From Phenylobacterium sp. SCN 70-31 (GTDB lineage: Bacteria; Pseudomonadota; Alphaproteobacteria; Caulobacterales; Caulobacteraceae), in NCBI RefSeq assembly GCF_001724605.1, contig NZ_MEEX01000003.1:124001-188000 (forward strand): a DNA stretch of 64,000 nucleotides, given 5' to 3'. Below the pieces are notes generated by a model, which worked only from the letters and a program-made list of their open reading frames with translations, was not told where the DNA came from and searched no databases. This document shows, piece after piece, positions 1 to 8,637 of the stretch (positions within the stretch are counted from its first letter, which is position 1; the number at the start of each line of letters is the position of its first letter). Position numbers and translations under genes: made by a program.

Positions 1-1654
1 CGGCCGCATCCGCCGCCGGCGGGTGGTCGTGGAAGACGAAGGCCTCGCCGGCCTCGAACACCACCACCTCCTCGTCGCCCAGCACATGGACCGAGCGCGA
101 CGGCTGGTCGCCGGGCGTCGCCATCACGGCCCGGCCGTCGAGGAACAGGCGCACCGTCGGATCGGCCGGGGCGTTGAGCCGGAACCCGGCCAGCGCGACC
201 CAGGGCGTGGCCGGCTGGCCCTCGACTTCGCGCTCGACCATCTCGCGGAAGGCCCAGCCGGCGGTGGCCAGCGCCTCGGGCGAGGGCTCGGCCGATGCGG
301 CCAGGGTCTCGGCCTCGCGCCCGATCAACCCCGTGTCCATCGCCCCGGCGATGAAGTCCGGGTGCTCCAGGCAACGGACCAGGAATCCGGCGTTGGTCTT
401 CACCGGGAAGACCTCGACCTCGCAGACGGCGTCGGCCAGTTCGGCGATCGCCTGCTCGCGGGTCGGCGCATGCGCGATCAGCTTGGCGATCATTGGATCG
501 TAGAAGGGCGTGATGGCGTCTCCCTCCTCGACGCCCGCGTCCACGCGCACGCCGCCCGGAAGGGCGAAGCTCTCCAGGCGTCCGGTCGAGGGCAGGAAGC
601 CCGTGGCCGGGTTCTCGGCGTAGAGCCTGGCCTCGACGGCATGGCCGGTCAGCCGGATGTCGGACTGCGCCAGCGGCAGCGGCTCTCCGGCCGCCACCCG
701 GAACTGCCACTCGACCAGGTCCAGCCCGGTGACCATCTCGGTGACGGGGTGCTCCACCTGGAGACGGGTGTTCATCTCCATGAACCAGATGCGGTCGCCC
801 CGCAGGCCTTCGGAGGCGTCGGCGATGAACTCCACCGTTCCGGCGCCCACGTAGTCCACCGCCCTCGCAGCCTTCACCGCCGCCTCGGTCACGGCGGCGC
901 GGGCGGCGTCGCTCATACCCGGCGCCGGGGCCTCCTCGATCACCTTCTGGTGGCGGCGTTGGAGCGAACAGTCGCGCTCGTAGAGGTGGACCACGTTTCC
1001 GTGACGGTCGCCGAACACCTGCACCTCGATGTGCCGGGGACGCGTGACATAGGTCTCCAGCAGCACCCGGTCGTCGCCGAAGCTGGCGGCGGCCTCGCGC
1101 TGGCACGAGGCCAGGGCGGCCTCGAACTCACCCGCGCCCTCGACCCGCCGCATGCCTTTGCCGCCCCCGCCGGCCACCGCCTTGATGAGCACGGGATAGC
1201 CGATCCGGTCGGCCTCGGCCCTGAGCCGCGGCGCCGACTGGTCCTCGCCCAGGTAGCCGGGGGTGACCGGCACGCCGGCCTTCTGCATCAGGTCCTTGGC
1301 GGCGTCCTTCAGGCCCATGGCCCGGATGGCGGTGGGCGGCGGGCCGATCCAGACAAGGCCCGCGGCCGCCACCGCCTCGGCGAAGTCGGCGTTCTCCGAC
1401 AGGAAGCCGTAGCCCGGATGGATCGCCTCGGCCCCGGTCGCACGCGCCGCCTCGATGATCCGCTCGCCGACGAGATAGCTCTCGCGCGCGGCGGCGGGGC
1501 CGATCGGCACGGCGCGGTCGGCGTCGCGGATGTGGGCGGCGTTCGCATCGGCCTCGGAGAAGACCGCTACGGTTTCGATGCCCATGCGCCGCGCAGTGGC
1601 GAACACACGGCGGGCGATCTCGCCCCGGTTGGCGACAAGGACGGATCTAAACAT
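1..1654 (-). CDS. mccA: Methylcrotonyl-CoA carboxylase biotin-containing (alpha) subunit, 3' end outside window
   Basis: ATP-dependent biotin carboxylase subunit of methylcrotonyl-CoA carboxylase, which carboxylates 3-methylcrotonyl-CoA in leucine breakdown. It starts MFRSVLVANRGEIARR, the classic biotin-carboxylase N-terminus. The ATP-grasp glycine loop KAVAGGGGKGMR lies near residues 158-169 and EMNTRLQVEHPVTE near 285-298. About 551 residues are visible. The C-terminal biotinyl domain with its AMKM-type lysine is beyond the left edge, so the gene is partial. It follows the beta-subunit gene on the same strand after 159 bp, and the pairing is what separates it from acetyl-, propionyl- or geranyl-CoA carboxylase. 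ATG at 1654 has only a weak upstream G-rich stretch as ribosome site. Confidence 0.9.
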   Translation of the reverse strand, partial: MFRSVLVANRGEIARRVFATARRMGIETVAVFSEADANAAHIRDADRAVPIGPAAARESYLVGERIIEAARATGAEAIHPGYGFLSENADFAEAVAAAGLVWIGPPPTAIRAMGLKDAAKDLMQKAGVPVTPGYLGEDQSAPRLRAEADRIGYPVLIKAVAGGGGKGMRRVEGAGEFEAALASCQREAAASFGDDRVLLETYVTRPRHIEVQVFGDRHGNVVHLYERDCSLQRRHQKVIEEAPAPGMSDAARAAVTEAAVKAARAVDYVGAGTVEFIADASEGLRGDRIWFMEMNTRLQVEHPVTEMVTGLDLVEWQFRVAAGEPLPLAQSDIRLTGHAVEARLYAENPATGFLPSTGRLESFALPGGVRVDAGVEEGDAITPFYDPMIAKLIAHAPTREQAIAELADAVCEVEVFPVKTNAGFLVRCLEHPDFIAGAMDTGLIGREAETLAASAEPSPEALATAGWAFREMVEREVEGQPATPWVALAGFRLNAPADPTVRLFLDGRAVMATPGDQPSRSVHVLGDEEVVVFEAGEAFVFHDHPPAADAA

Positions 1655-1687
1655 CGGACGCCCCACGCGCCGCAGGCGCTGTAGTTT

Positions 1688-1769
1688 GAACCGCGAACGA
1701 ACGCGAACACACGCGAACGGGCTGAGCTGCTCGGACACGTTCGCGTCCTTTCGCGTTCGTTCGCGGTTC
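1688..1769. repeat. Long inverted repeat (hairpin) between the two carboxylase subunit genes
   Basis: Perfect 20-bp arms at 1688-1707 and 1750-1769, followed inward by a 3x3 mismatch and a second perfect 9-bp stem (1711-1719 with 1738-1746) on the same axis. The arms are built from repeats of the unit GCGAAC. It begins 45 nt after the beta-subunit stop and ends 33 nt before the alpha-subunit start, so it lies in the co-transcribed spacer. It has no T tract, so it is not a classic intrinsic terminator. A REP-like dispersed repeat or an mRNA processing/stability element are the two readings. Confidence 0.85.
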
Positions 1770-1813
1770 GTTGAATCGGCGCTGGCGCACCGCCAAGCTG
1801 GCCATGTCGCACC

Positions 1814-3406
<1,593 letters not shown>

Positions 3407-3723
3407 TCAGGGCCTCCCGGCGGACTTAGGGCCGAGGAATAGGTTAAAAACGGGCCCACCGGCAGCATAGTCGCAGACCCCGGCCGCGTTGAGGGGCCTC
3501 GGCCCCCTGCCCGCCGATCCCAGGTCTTCCGACACGCTTCCTGGTCCCCACATCAGCTCGAATCCCGCGCGACCCGATGTTGGGGGCGGGAACCCCCAGC
3601 CGCATGTCACCCCAGTAGAGTTCGAGCAGCAGCGATTTCACACTCGGAATCTCGACGACGGGGCGGGCCGATTCCGACAGTATGGAACCTTGCAGGCTTT
3701 CCGGCACTGGATCGGTCATCGAG
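3407..3723. other. Intergenic stretch without a convincing gene
   Basis: These 317 bp lie upstream of the carboxylase operon and downstream of the AlbA_2-domain gene. Open frames here have no recognisable protein character. A small hairpin, TGGGGG (3581-3586) with CCCCCA (3593-3598), could mark the end of the AlbA_2 transcript but lacks a T run. The promoter of the carboxylase operon should be within the first ~100 bp above 3406; I see no clear -35/-10 pair. Confidence 0.6.
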
Positions 3724-5070
3724 TCAGAACCGACCCTGGCGAAGACGCTGAGCTTCTTCGTCGACGAGGCTCTTGGGCAGCTCCATGAAGTCGAACAGCG
3801 CGTAGAGCGGCTTCAGCAGATCGAAGAGGATTTCCGGCAGGCTGTCGGCGACGTGATCGACCCGAACCGTGATGACCCGGTCCAAGGTGTCTTGCTGGGC
3901 GACGTGCGCTTCGGGAATGAACCGACGCCCTTCCACGTGGACTATCGTGCGGCCAGCCAGACCGCTCCACCTCACCGAGAAGACGATCTCCGCATCCGGC
4001 CGTCCGACCGCAGCCGCGAACTTGACGGCTTGCAACAGACACTCGCCGATCCGCCAGACTGGCAAGGTGATATCGAACACCTTGCCAGGCTTGATGTGTT
4101 CGGGCCGACTGTCCTCGTCGAACCCCCGGATCAGAACGGCCTCTCCGGTGGGGCTGACCCGCCAGAAATCGGCGTGGGCTGGATCATCCACCATGCGTTG
4201 CGGGTCTTCACCGGCCAGGAAGCATTCAATCGCGCCATCCTTCACATACGGCCTGATCCCTTCACGGGTCGGCACCCAGAACGGCGACCAACCGGTGTGG
4301 CGGGTGGTGGCGCTGTTGACCGCTGCCAGCAGCTCGGGGAGCGCGACGGGGTCCAGGCCGCCGACGATCTTGTAGGCCACCCGGTAGAAGCCCGGCGGCA
4401 GTAGCTTGATCATCGTCGGCGAGATCGGCGCGCGGGCGATCCAGCGTTCGAGAGCGTCATCGGCCCACTCGGCGAGTTGGGCTTCCTCGCTCGGTGGTGG
4501 CGGCGGGCTTTGGGCTTCGCGGCCGTCGAGGATGCCACGGATGGCGTCGAGTAGGTCGTCGCGACCAGCTCGGACGCATCGGTCGATCAGCTCTCGCCAC
4601 TCCGCTGCGTTCTGGGGCTCAGCGCTCTCCGGCTTCGGCCGGCGGATGTAGGCGCGCCCGACAAGCAGGGTCTTTTGGTCGGGACTGCCTCTCTTGGCCT
4701 GGATCGGAGTCCGATGGCCTCCAGGGACCTGGACAACCGGGAAAATGCCGGCGCTCCCGTTGATCTGGTAGACGCCAACCTGGATGCCGGGTTCGGCATA
4801 GGAAGCGGCGATGCCTGCGACTACGTCCTGCTTGTAGCCGCTGAGGGTGATCGGCCGGCCGGGAGCTTCCTCGAACTTGCCGGCTTCGGTCTCACGCATC
4901 CCGAGGATGATGAACCCGCCGCCGTGATTCGCCAGCGCGATTATAGACTTCGCAAGCGTGGCGCAATCGTCCTTGTTCGCGAGGTCCAGCCACGACTTGA
5001 TCTCGACGCCCAGGTCTTCCCTGGGCGAAGCGACAAGCGCCTCTAGCTGTGCAGCCAGCGGTTCGGCCAC
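3724..5070 (-). CDS. AlbA_2 / Schlafen-like putative nucleic-acid-binding ATPase domain protein
   Basis: A 448-residue protein whose first ~150 residues look like the AlbA_2 (Schlafen AAA_4-like) domain: DLGVEIKSWLDL, LAKSIIALANHGGGFIILGM, a basic VGRAYIRR strand, then a proline-rich linker (SPPPPPSEE) near residue 190. The remaining ~250 residues are not recognised. Such proteins are found in accessory regions and some are thought to act on nucleic acids or in defence; the role here is unknown. GTG at 5070 is preceded by GAGGTG. It stands alone on the 3' side of tRNA-Lys and its G+C looks lower than that of its neighbours, which suggests acquisition. Confidence 0.75.
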   Translation of the reverse strand: MAEPLAAQLEALVASPREDLGVEIKSWLDLANKDDCATLAKSIIALANHGGGFIILGMRETEAGKFEEAPGRPITLSGYKQDVVAGIAASYAEPGIQVGVYQINGSAGIFPVVQVPGGHRTPIQAKRGSPDQKTLLVGRAYIRRPKPESAEPQNAAEWRELIDRCVRAGRDDLLDAIRGILDGREAQSPPPPPSEEAQLAEWADDALERWIARAPISPTMIKLLPPGFYRVAYKIVGGLDPVALPELLAAVNSATTRHTGWSPFWVPTREGIRPYVKDGAIECFLAGEDPQRMVDDPAHADFWRVSPTGEAVLIRGFDEDSRPEHIKPGKVFDITLPVWRIGECLLQAVKFAAAVGRPDAEIVFSVRWSGLAGRTIVHVEGRRFIPEAHVAQQDTLDRVITVRVDHVADSLPEILFDLLKPLYALFDFMELPKSLVDEEAQRLRQGRF

Positions 5071-5351
5071 GGGTCACACCTCATTCGGATTGCAGCAAAT
5101 CAGTTGTCAGATGAGTCGGTCATGTCCGAGCATCACTGGACAATCATTTAGCCTAGTTGGCCTGGAGGCCTCCCACTTGATGGAAGCGCACGTGGTGTCT
5201 TGTGTTTGGGCGGCAACCAAAGTCCGCTACGCGTGCCTTGCAGGCTTTTGCCCTTCAATGCGGGCCAAAGGGGGCGCTTGGTCCTGATACCCCAGCGGTA
5301 CCCTGCGCATTTCGCGTGGGTACCAATTCACCACCAAGTCTTTGAAAAGAA
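5071..5351. other. Intergenic region between tRNA-Lys and the AlbA_2 gene
   Basis: The sequence has noticeably more A+T than the rest of the window. It contains an inverted repeat GGTACCC (5297-5303) / GGGTACC (5318-5324), and the tRNA trailer is T-rich when read on the minus strand. No integrase, no duplicated tRNA 3' end and no convincing small gene were found. The promoter of the AlbA_2 gene should lie just above 5070. Confidence 0.5.
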
Positions 5352-5427
<76 letters not shown>

Positions 5428-5588
5428 GTCCCGGCTCCGGGGTCGCATGGCGGCCCGGCGGCGAGGGCGCGGAACATACGCAAAATCGCGCCGTTGGCAA
5501 GGCGGCGATTTCGCCGCCGGAAACGAATGGCCGCGGCGGACGCTTGACACGGTAGCATCCGCCACGGCCCCCTCGCTTGACCGCCCTG
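5428..5588. other. Intergenic region upstream of tRNA-Lys and downstream of a PEP-CTERM gene
   Basis: 161 bp that must contain the tRNA-Lys promoter (minus strand). I see no protein-coding signal and no terminator with a T tract. Confidence 0.4.
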
Positions 5589-6212
5589 TCAGGCCGTCGC
5601 GAAGGTCTGGATACGCCGGCGGTTGCGCAGGGTCGCGCCCACGCCGCCGAAGCCCAGGATCATCAGCGCCCAGGCGCCGGGCTCGGGGACGCCGCCCACA
5701 GTCGGCGAGCCCGAGACCACCAGTGTCGCAAAGCCGGCGTTGCCGAAGCAGCAGCCATAGGGTTCGTCGGAGATGGGCTGTCCGTTGATCGGCCACCCGA
5801 CGTTCGTGTAGGTCCCGGCCGCTCCGAACGCACCGGGCGCGAAGAAGTAGAACGCTCCGCCGCCGAACGCGGTGTTGTCGTCCTCATAGCTGTAGCCCAG
5901 CGAGAGGAAGTCGCCGCCGACGTTGAATTGGTTCGCGAAGTTGTCGAACTCCATCTGGCCGCAGACGTAGCCGGCGTTGTCGTCCGTGCAGCTGTCGGGC
6001 GTGAACGTCCCGTTGGTGATGAAGCCCGGCGTCACCAGCGTGAAGCTGGAATTGACGACGACCTCGATCTGCGCCCCATCCGGATCGTCCGGATCGACCG
6101 GCCCGAGATTGAGGGTCTGCGACCCCGTGAACGTATAGGTGACCGCCGCCTGCGCCGCTGGCGCGGCGAGGAGAGCCGCCGTTGCGGCCACTCCGGCTAT
6201 AAATCGTCTCAT
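5589..6212 (-). CDS. PEPxxWA-CTERM sorting domain protein (paralogue 1)
   Basis: An exported protein of 207 residues. It has an N-terminal signal peptide (MRRFIAGVAATAALLAAPAAQA), a glycine/asparagine/phenylalanine-rich body, and at the C-terminus the tripartite sorting signal VPEPGAWALMILGFGG, a hydrophobic helix and the basic tail RNRRR. In alphaproteobacteria such tags mark proteins probably handled at the envelope by an exosortase-type enzyme; none is encoded in this window. The body has four cysteines, one pair being adjacent (CC). The gene is paralogous to the next one upstream, with a shared leader before the ATG. The cargo's function is unknown. Confidence 0.88.
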   Translation of the reverse strand: MRRFIAGVAATAALLAAPAAQAAVTYTFTGSQTLNLGPVDPDDPDGAQIEVVVNSSFTLVTPGFITNGTFTPDSCTDDNAGYVCGQMEFDNFANQFNVGGDFLSLGYSYEDDNTAFGGGAFYFFAPGAFGAAGTYTNVGWPINGQPISDEPYGCCFGNAGFATLVVSGSPTVGGVPEPGAWALMILGFGGVGATLRNRRRIQTFATA

Positions 6213-6300
6213 GATTGCACCCCACTCAAGAAATTCGCCTGAGTGGAGAATTTTTTCTCCCCAGGCCGCGAAGTATCGGCGAAGCTCGCGCCCTCGGGCG

Positions 6301-6318
6301 CCTCTCGGAAATGAGGGG
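6301..6318. promoter_or_regulatory. Degenerate copy of the LuxR-site-like palindrome upstream of PEP-CTERM paralogue 1
   Basis: CCTCTCGG AAA TGAGGGG, followed on the plus strand by TTGACC. This matches the perfect palindrome at 7194-7211 in its left half and flank but has lost symmetry in the right half. It sits about 90 bp upstream of the ATG at 6212. It is likely a decayed or weaker site for the same factor. Confidence 0.4.
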
Positions 6319-6463
6319 TTGACCTCGTGCCGACGGATCGAGCGACGGCTTCGGCCGCGTGCGCGCAGGCTGGTGCGAGTCCCCGATCGGCGCCGATGCG
6401 CGCCGCGACACTCCCGAAGACGGGCACGCCGCGGCGCTTTCGCACTCGGATACGGCGGTCGGC

Positions 6464-7105
6464 TCAGCAGGCCGGAATGAGGCCCGCGCGCCGGCTGCGA
6501 CGCAGCAAGGCCCCGGCCGCGCCAAAGCCCAGGATCATCAGCGCCCAGGCGTCCGGCTCGGGGACGGCGCCGACCGCGTCGTTGTTGACCTGATAGCTGA
6601 TCGAGATGGTGTTGATCTGGTACGGCTCCGACATCAGGAACATCCCGCTCGCGACCAGCGTCGTGAAGCCGAACGGCGTCCCGTTCAAACCGTAGATCAG
6701 GCTCGTGCAGTTGCCGCAGCCGGCGCCGACGTCCGGACCGCCGTCGAACGAGAACAGGCCGTTGGCCTCGGAAGTCTCAGGCTGCGCGCCGCCCAGGATG
6801 TCCGCGAAGTTGAGCCCGAAGAACATCTGGTCCTTAAGCGGAACGATGAACGTCGGGAACGGCGGCGGGTTCGACCCCGTGATCGTCACGAAGGCCTCGA
6901 ACGTGTCCCCGTCCTCGAGCACGAAGGGCGTGAAGCCCGACAGTTCGAGGTATCCGGTCTCGAAGAAAACCCCTCCGAACGAGAAACTGTCGGTGACCAT
7001 GCCGTCGGCGTCGCCCGTCAGATTCAACACATAGTGCGCCGCGTGCGCCATCGGCGCCGCGCACAAGGCGGCCGTTGCGGCCAGCCCGGCTAGAACTCGT
7101 CTCAT
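6464..7105 (-). CDS. PEPxxWA-CTERM sorting domain protein (paralogue 2)
   Basis: 213 residues: signal peptide MRRVLAGLAATAALCAAPMAHA, then a beta-rich body with VTITGSNPPP and a CGNC motif, then the sorting signal VPEPDAWALMILGFGA, hydrophobic helix and RRSRR tail. I chose ATG 7105 rather than a longer upstream frame for two reasons: it starts the signal peptide exactly as in paralogue 1, and the 18 bp before both ATGs are nearly identical. The pair looks like a tandem duplication that then diverged strongly in the body. It is transcribed divergently from the LuxR-type regulator, with an 18-bp palindrome between them. The likely role is an extracellular or surface protein. Confidence 0.88.
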   Translation of the reverse strand: MRRVLAGLAATAALCAAPMAHAAHYVLNLTGDADGMVTDSFSFGGVFFETGYLELSGFTPFVLEDGDTFEAFVTITGSNPPPFPTFIVPLKDQMFFGLNFADILGGAQPETSEANGLFSFDGGPDVGAGCGNCTSLIYGLNGTPFGFTTLVASGMFLMSEPYQINTISISYQVNNDAVGAVPEPDAWALMILGFGAAGALLRRSRRAGLIPAC

Positions 7106-7193
7106 GATTGCACCCCACTCACGACGTTCGCCCGGACGGCGAAGGCACGCCCAGGATCGGGGCGAATGTCGTTGAAATGAGCGGCATGGGGCG

Positions 7194-7211
7194 CCTCTCG
7201 GAACCGAGAGG
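7194..7211. promoter_or_regulatory. Perfect 18-bp palindrome, candidate LuxR-type operator
   Basis: CCTCTCGG-AA-CCGAGAGG, a perfect 8+2+8 dyad in the 182-bp divergent region between PEP-CTERM paralogue 2 (ATG 7105) and the LuxR-type regulator (ATG 7288). Size and symmetry are those of lux-box operators bound by LuxR dimers. A partial copy with the same flanking bases occurs upstream of paralogue 1. The assignment to the adjacent regulator is inference. Confidence 0.6.
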
Positions 7212-7287
7212 TTGACCCTGCAAGGTGACGCTTCGGCGCCGGACTTGCTAGGATCGGGCCAGTGACGTCGGGACCTGTTTCTGTGGC

Positions 7288-8016
7288 ATGCTGACACGCG
7301 CGCTCGATATCGCCGACACCGCCCTGGCGGCCCCGACGCCCGAGGCGGCGAGCGAGGGCTTCTTCGCCGCCCTGTCGGACATCGGCGCATCCTATCTCCA
7401 GACGCGGCTCTATCGCCGTCCGGTTGTCTCGCTGACATCGGAAGCCCACTACGCCGCCGGCGGGATCGTCCGGCGCATCGCGCCCGAGACGTGGCGGCTG
7501 GGCACGCCGGCGTTCGACTATGTCTGCTTCGAGAACAATCCCCTGCTCGAGGCGATCCGCGGCGGTCTCACCCGCTATCGCTTCAGTGATTTCGCTCCCC
7601 GCCACGACGCGGACTTCGGCGCCTATTGGGAAGCCATGAGCGAGGCAGGCATCGGCGACGCGGTCTGCGCCACCTCGTACGGCCGCCACCGTACGATCGC
7701 ATCGCTGCACCTCGGATTCCATGACCATGAGCTTGCGCCGGACGACGCGATGGCCGTGCAGCTCGCGGGCCTGATGCTCACCGAGCGGCTGATGACCTTC
7801 GCCGCCCCGCCCGGGGCCGACGAGATCCGCCTGACCGACCGCGAGCGGGACGCCCTGTCGTGGGTGGCCGAGGGAAAGTCCGACTGGGAGATCTCGGTGA
7901 TCCTCGGCCTCTCGGAGACCACCGTCCGATTCCACGTGGACAACGCCCGCAGGAAGCTGGGCGCCGTAAACCGGACCCAGGCGGTGGCGCGTCTGGTGGC
8001 GGCGCGCCTGCTGTAG
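7288..8016 (+). CDS. LuxR-family regulator, autoinducer-binding-like N-terminus (LuxR solo)
   Basis: 242 residues. Residues ~15-165 resemble the autoinducer-binding fold (FSDFAPRHDADFGAYWEAM, then the HDHELAPDDAMAVQL helix). Residues ~178-240 are a GerE/LuxR helix-turn-helix: LTDRERDALSWVAEGKSDWEI and SETTVRFHVDNARRKLGA. The C-terminal part is clearly related to that of the second regulator at 41348-42124. No luxI-type synthase lies in the window, so it would be a solo responding to an outside or unknown ligand. It is divergent to PEP-CTERM paralogue 2 and upstream of an exported small protein and a caspase-like gene. ATG 7288 has a poor ribosome site. Confidence 0.85.
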   Translation: MLTRALDIADTALAAPTPEAASEGFFAALSDIGASYLQTRLYRRPVVSLTSEAHYAAGGIVRRIAPETWRLGTPAFDYVCFENNPLLEAIRGGLTRYRFSDFAPRHDADFGAYWEAMSEAGIGDAVCATSYGRHRTIASLHLGFHDHELAPDDAMAVQLAGLMLTERLMTFAAPPGADEIRLTDRERDALSWVAEGKSDWEISVILGLSETTVRFHVDNARRKLGAVNRTQAVARLVAARLL

Positions 8017-8134
8017 GGGCCTGCCTCTCCGGCGCACGGATGGCGCGCCCGAACTCCCCCCAAAGGCGCAAGGTCTTGACCGGCGCACGCGCAGGTGGGC
8101 TCATCCTCGCGTATCAGGCGAGAGGATTGTCACC

Positions 8135-8617
8135 ATGCGCAGCGTTGTCCCCAACGGGGCCCTCCGCGCGACCTCGCGCGCCGCCCTGGGCCTGATCCTC
8201 GCGGGCGGCGTGGCGGGCGCGGCCCTGGCCGCCGACTTCGTCGTGGTGGCCTCCACCGATCCGGCGGTGAAGCCCGGGGTGGAGTTTTCGGGCGGCGAAC
8301 GCATCGCCCTGGGCGCCGGCCAGACGGCGCGCCTGATGAGCGCCAGCGGCGCGATCACCACCGTGCGCGGCGGACCTCAGGGCGCGGTCGCACCGCGGCC
8401 GGGTGCGGCGACCGACCCCTCGCGCCTGGCCCAGCTCAAGATCCTGGTCGATCCTCCGCCGACCTCGCGGACGTTCGGGGCCCGGCGTTCGGGCGTGTGC
8501 CCCGACCCGGCCCACCTGACCACCCTTGACCATATCCTGGCCGCCCAGAAGGCCGGCTGCGCCAATCAGGCGCGCACGGCGCTTCAGGCCCTCGTCAGCG
8601 CCGAACCGACGCCTTAG
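8135..8617 (+). CDS. Small exported protein of unknown function
   Basis: 160 residues with a signal peptide ending near residue 33 (LAGGVAGAALAADF). Next comes a short beta-rich segment (VEFSGGERIALGAGQTARLMS...GAITTVRGG) reminiscent of the N-terminal strands of FecR-like or other periplasmic domains, and a C-terminal helical part with two cysteines (SGVCPDPAH, AGCANQA) that could form a disulfide. GAGAGGA lies 9 nt before the ATG. It lies 118 bp behind the LuxR-type gene and converges on the caspase gene with 20 bp between stops. Family not recognised; a partner of the caspase is possible but unproven. Confidence 0.65.
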   Translation: MRSVVPNGALRATSRAALGLILAGGVAGAALAADFVVVASTDPAVKPGVEFSGGERIALGAGQTARLMSASGAITTVRGGPQGAVAPRPGAATDPSRLAQLKILVDPPPTSRTFGARRSGVCPDPAHLTTLDHILAAQKAGCANQARTALQALVSAEPTP

Positions 8618-8637
8618 GGACACGCCGTACGGCGCGC

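Noticed and set aside
23..1684. 553-codon frame on the plus strand opposite the carboxylase subunit
   Set aside because: It is antisense to a clear biotin carboxylase gene; such long shadow frames are normal at this G+C.
3444..3719. 91-codon minus-strand frame upstream of the carboxylase operon
   Set aside because: Has no ribosome site or recognisable domain and its composition looks non-coding; kept as intergenic.
5071..5351. Integrase or attachment site beside tRNA-Lys
   Set aside because: No tyrosine-recombinase motif and no second copy of the tRNA 3' end were seen on either side of the AlbA_2 gene.
6386..6397. Perfect 12-bp palindrome ATCGGCGCCGAT between the PEP-CTERM genes
   Set aside because: Short G+C-rich palindromes of this kind are expected by chance here and no second copy or positional logic supports it.
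7288..8016. Complete quorum-sensing pair
   Set aside because: No LuxI-type synthase frame was found anywhere in the window; only the receptor-type regulators are present.
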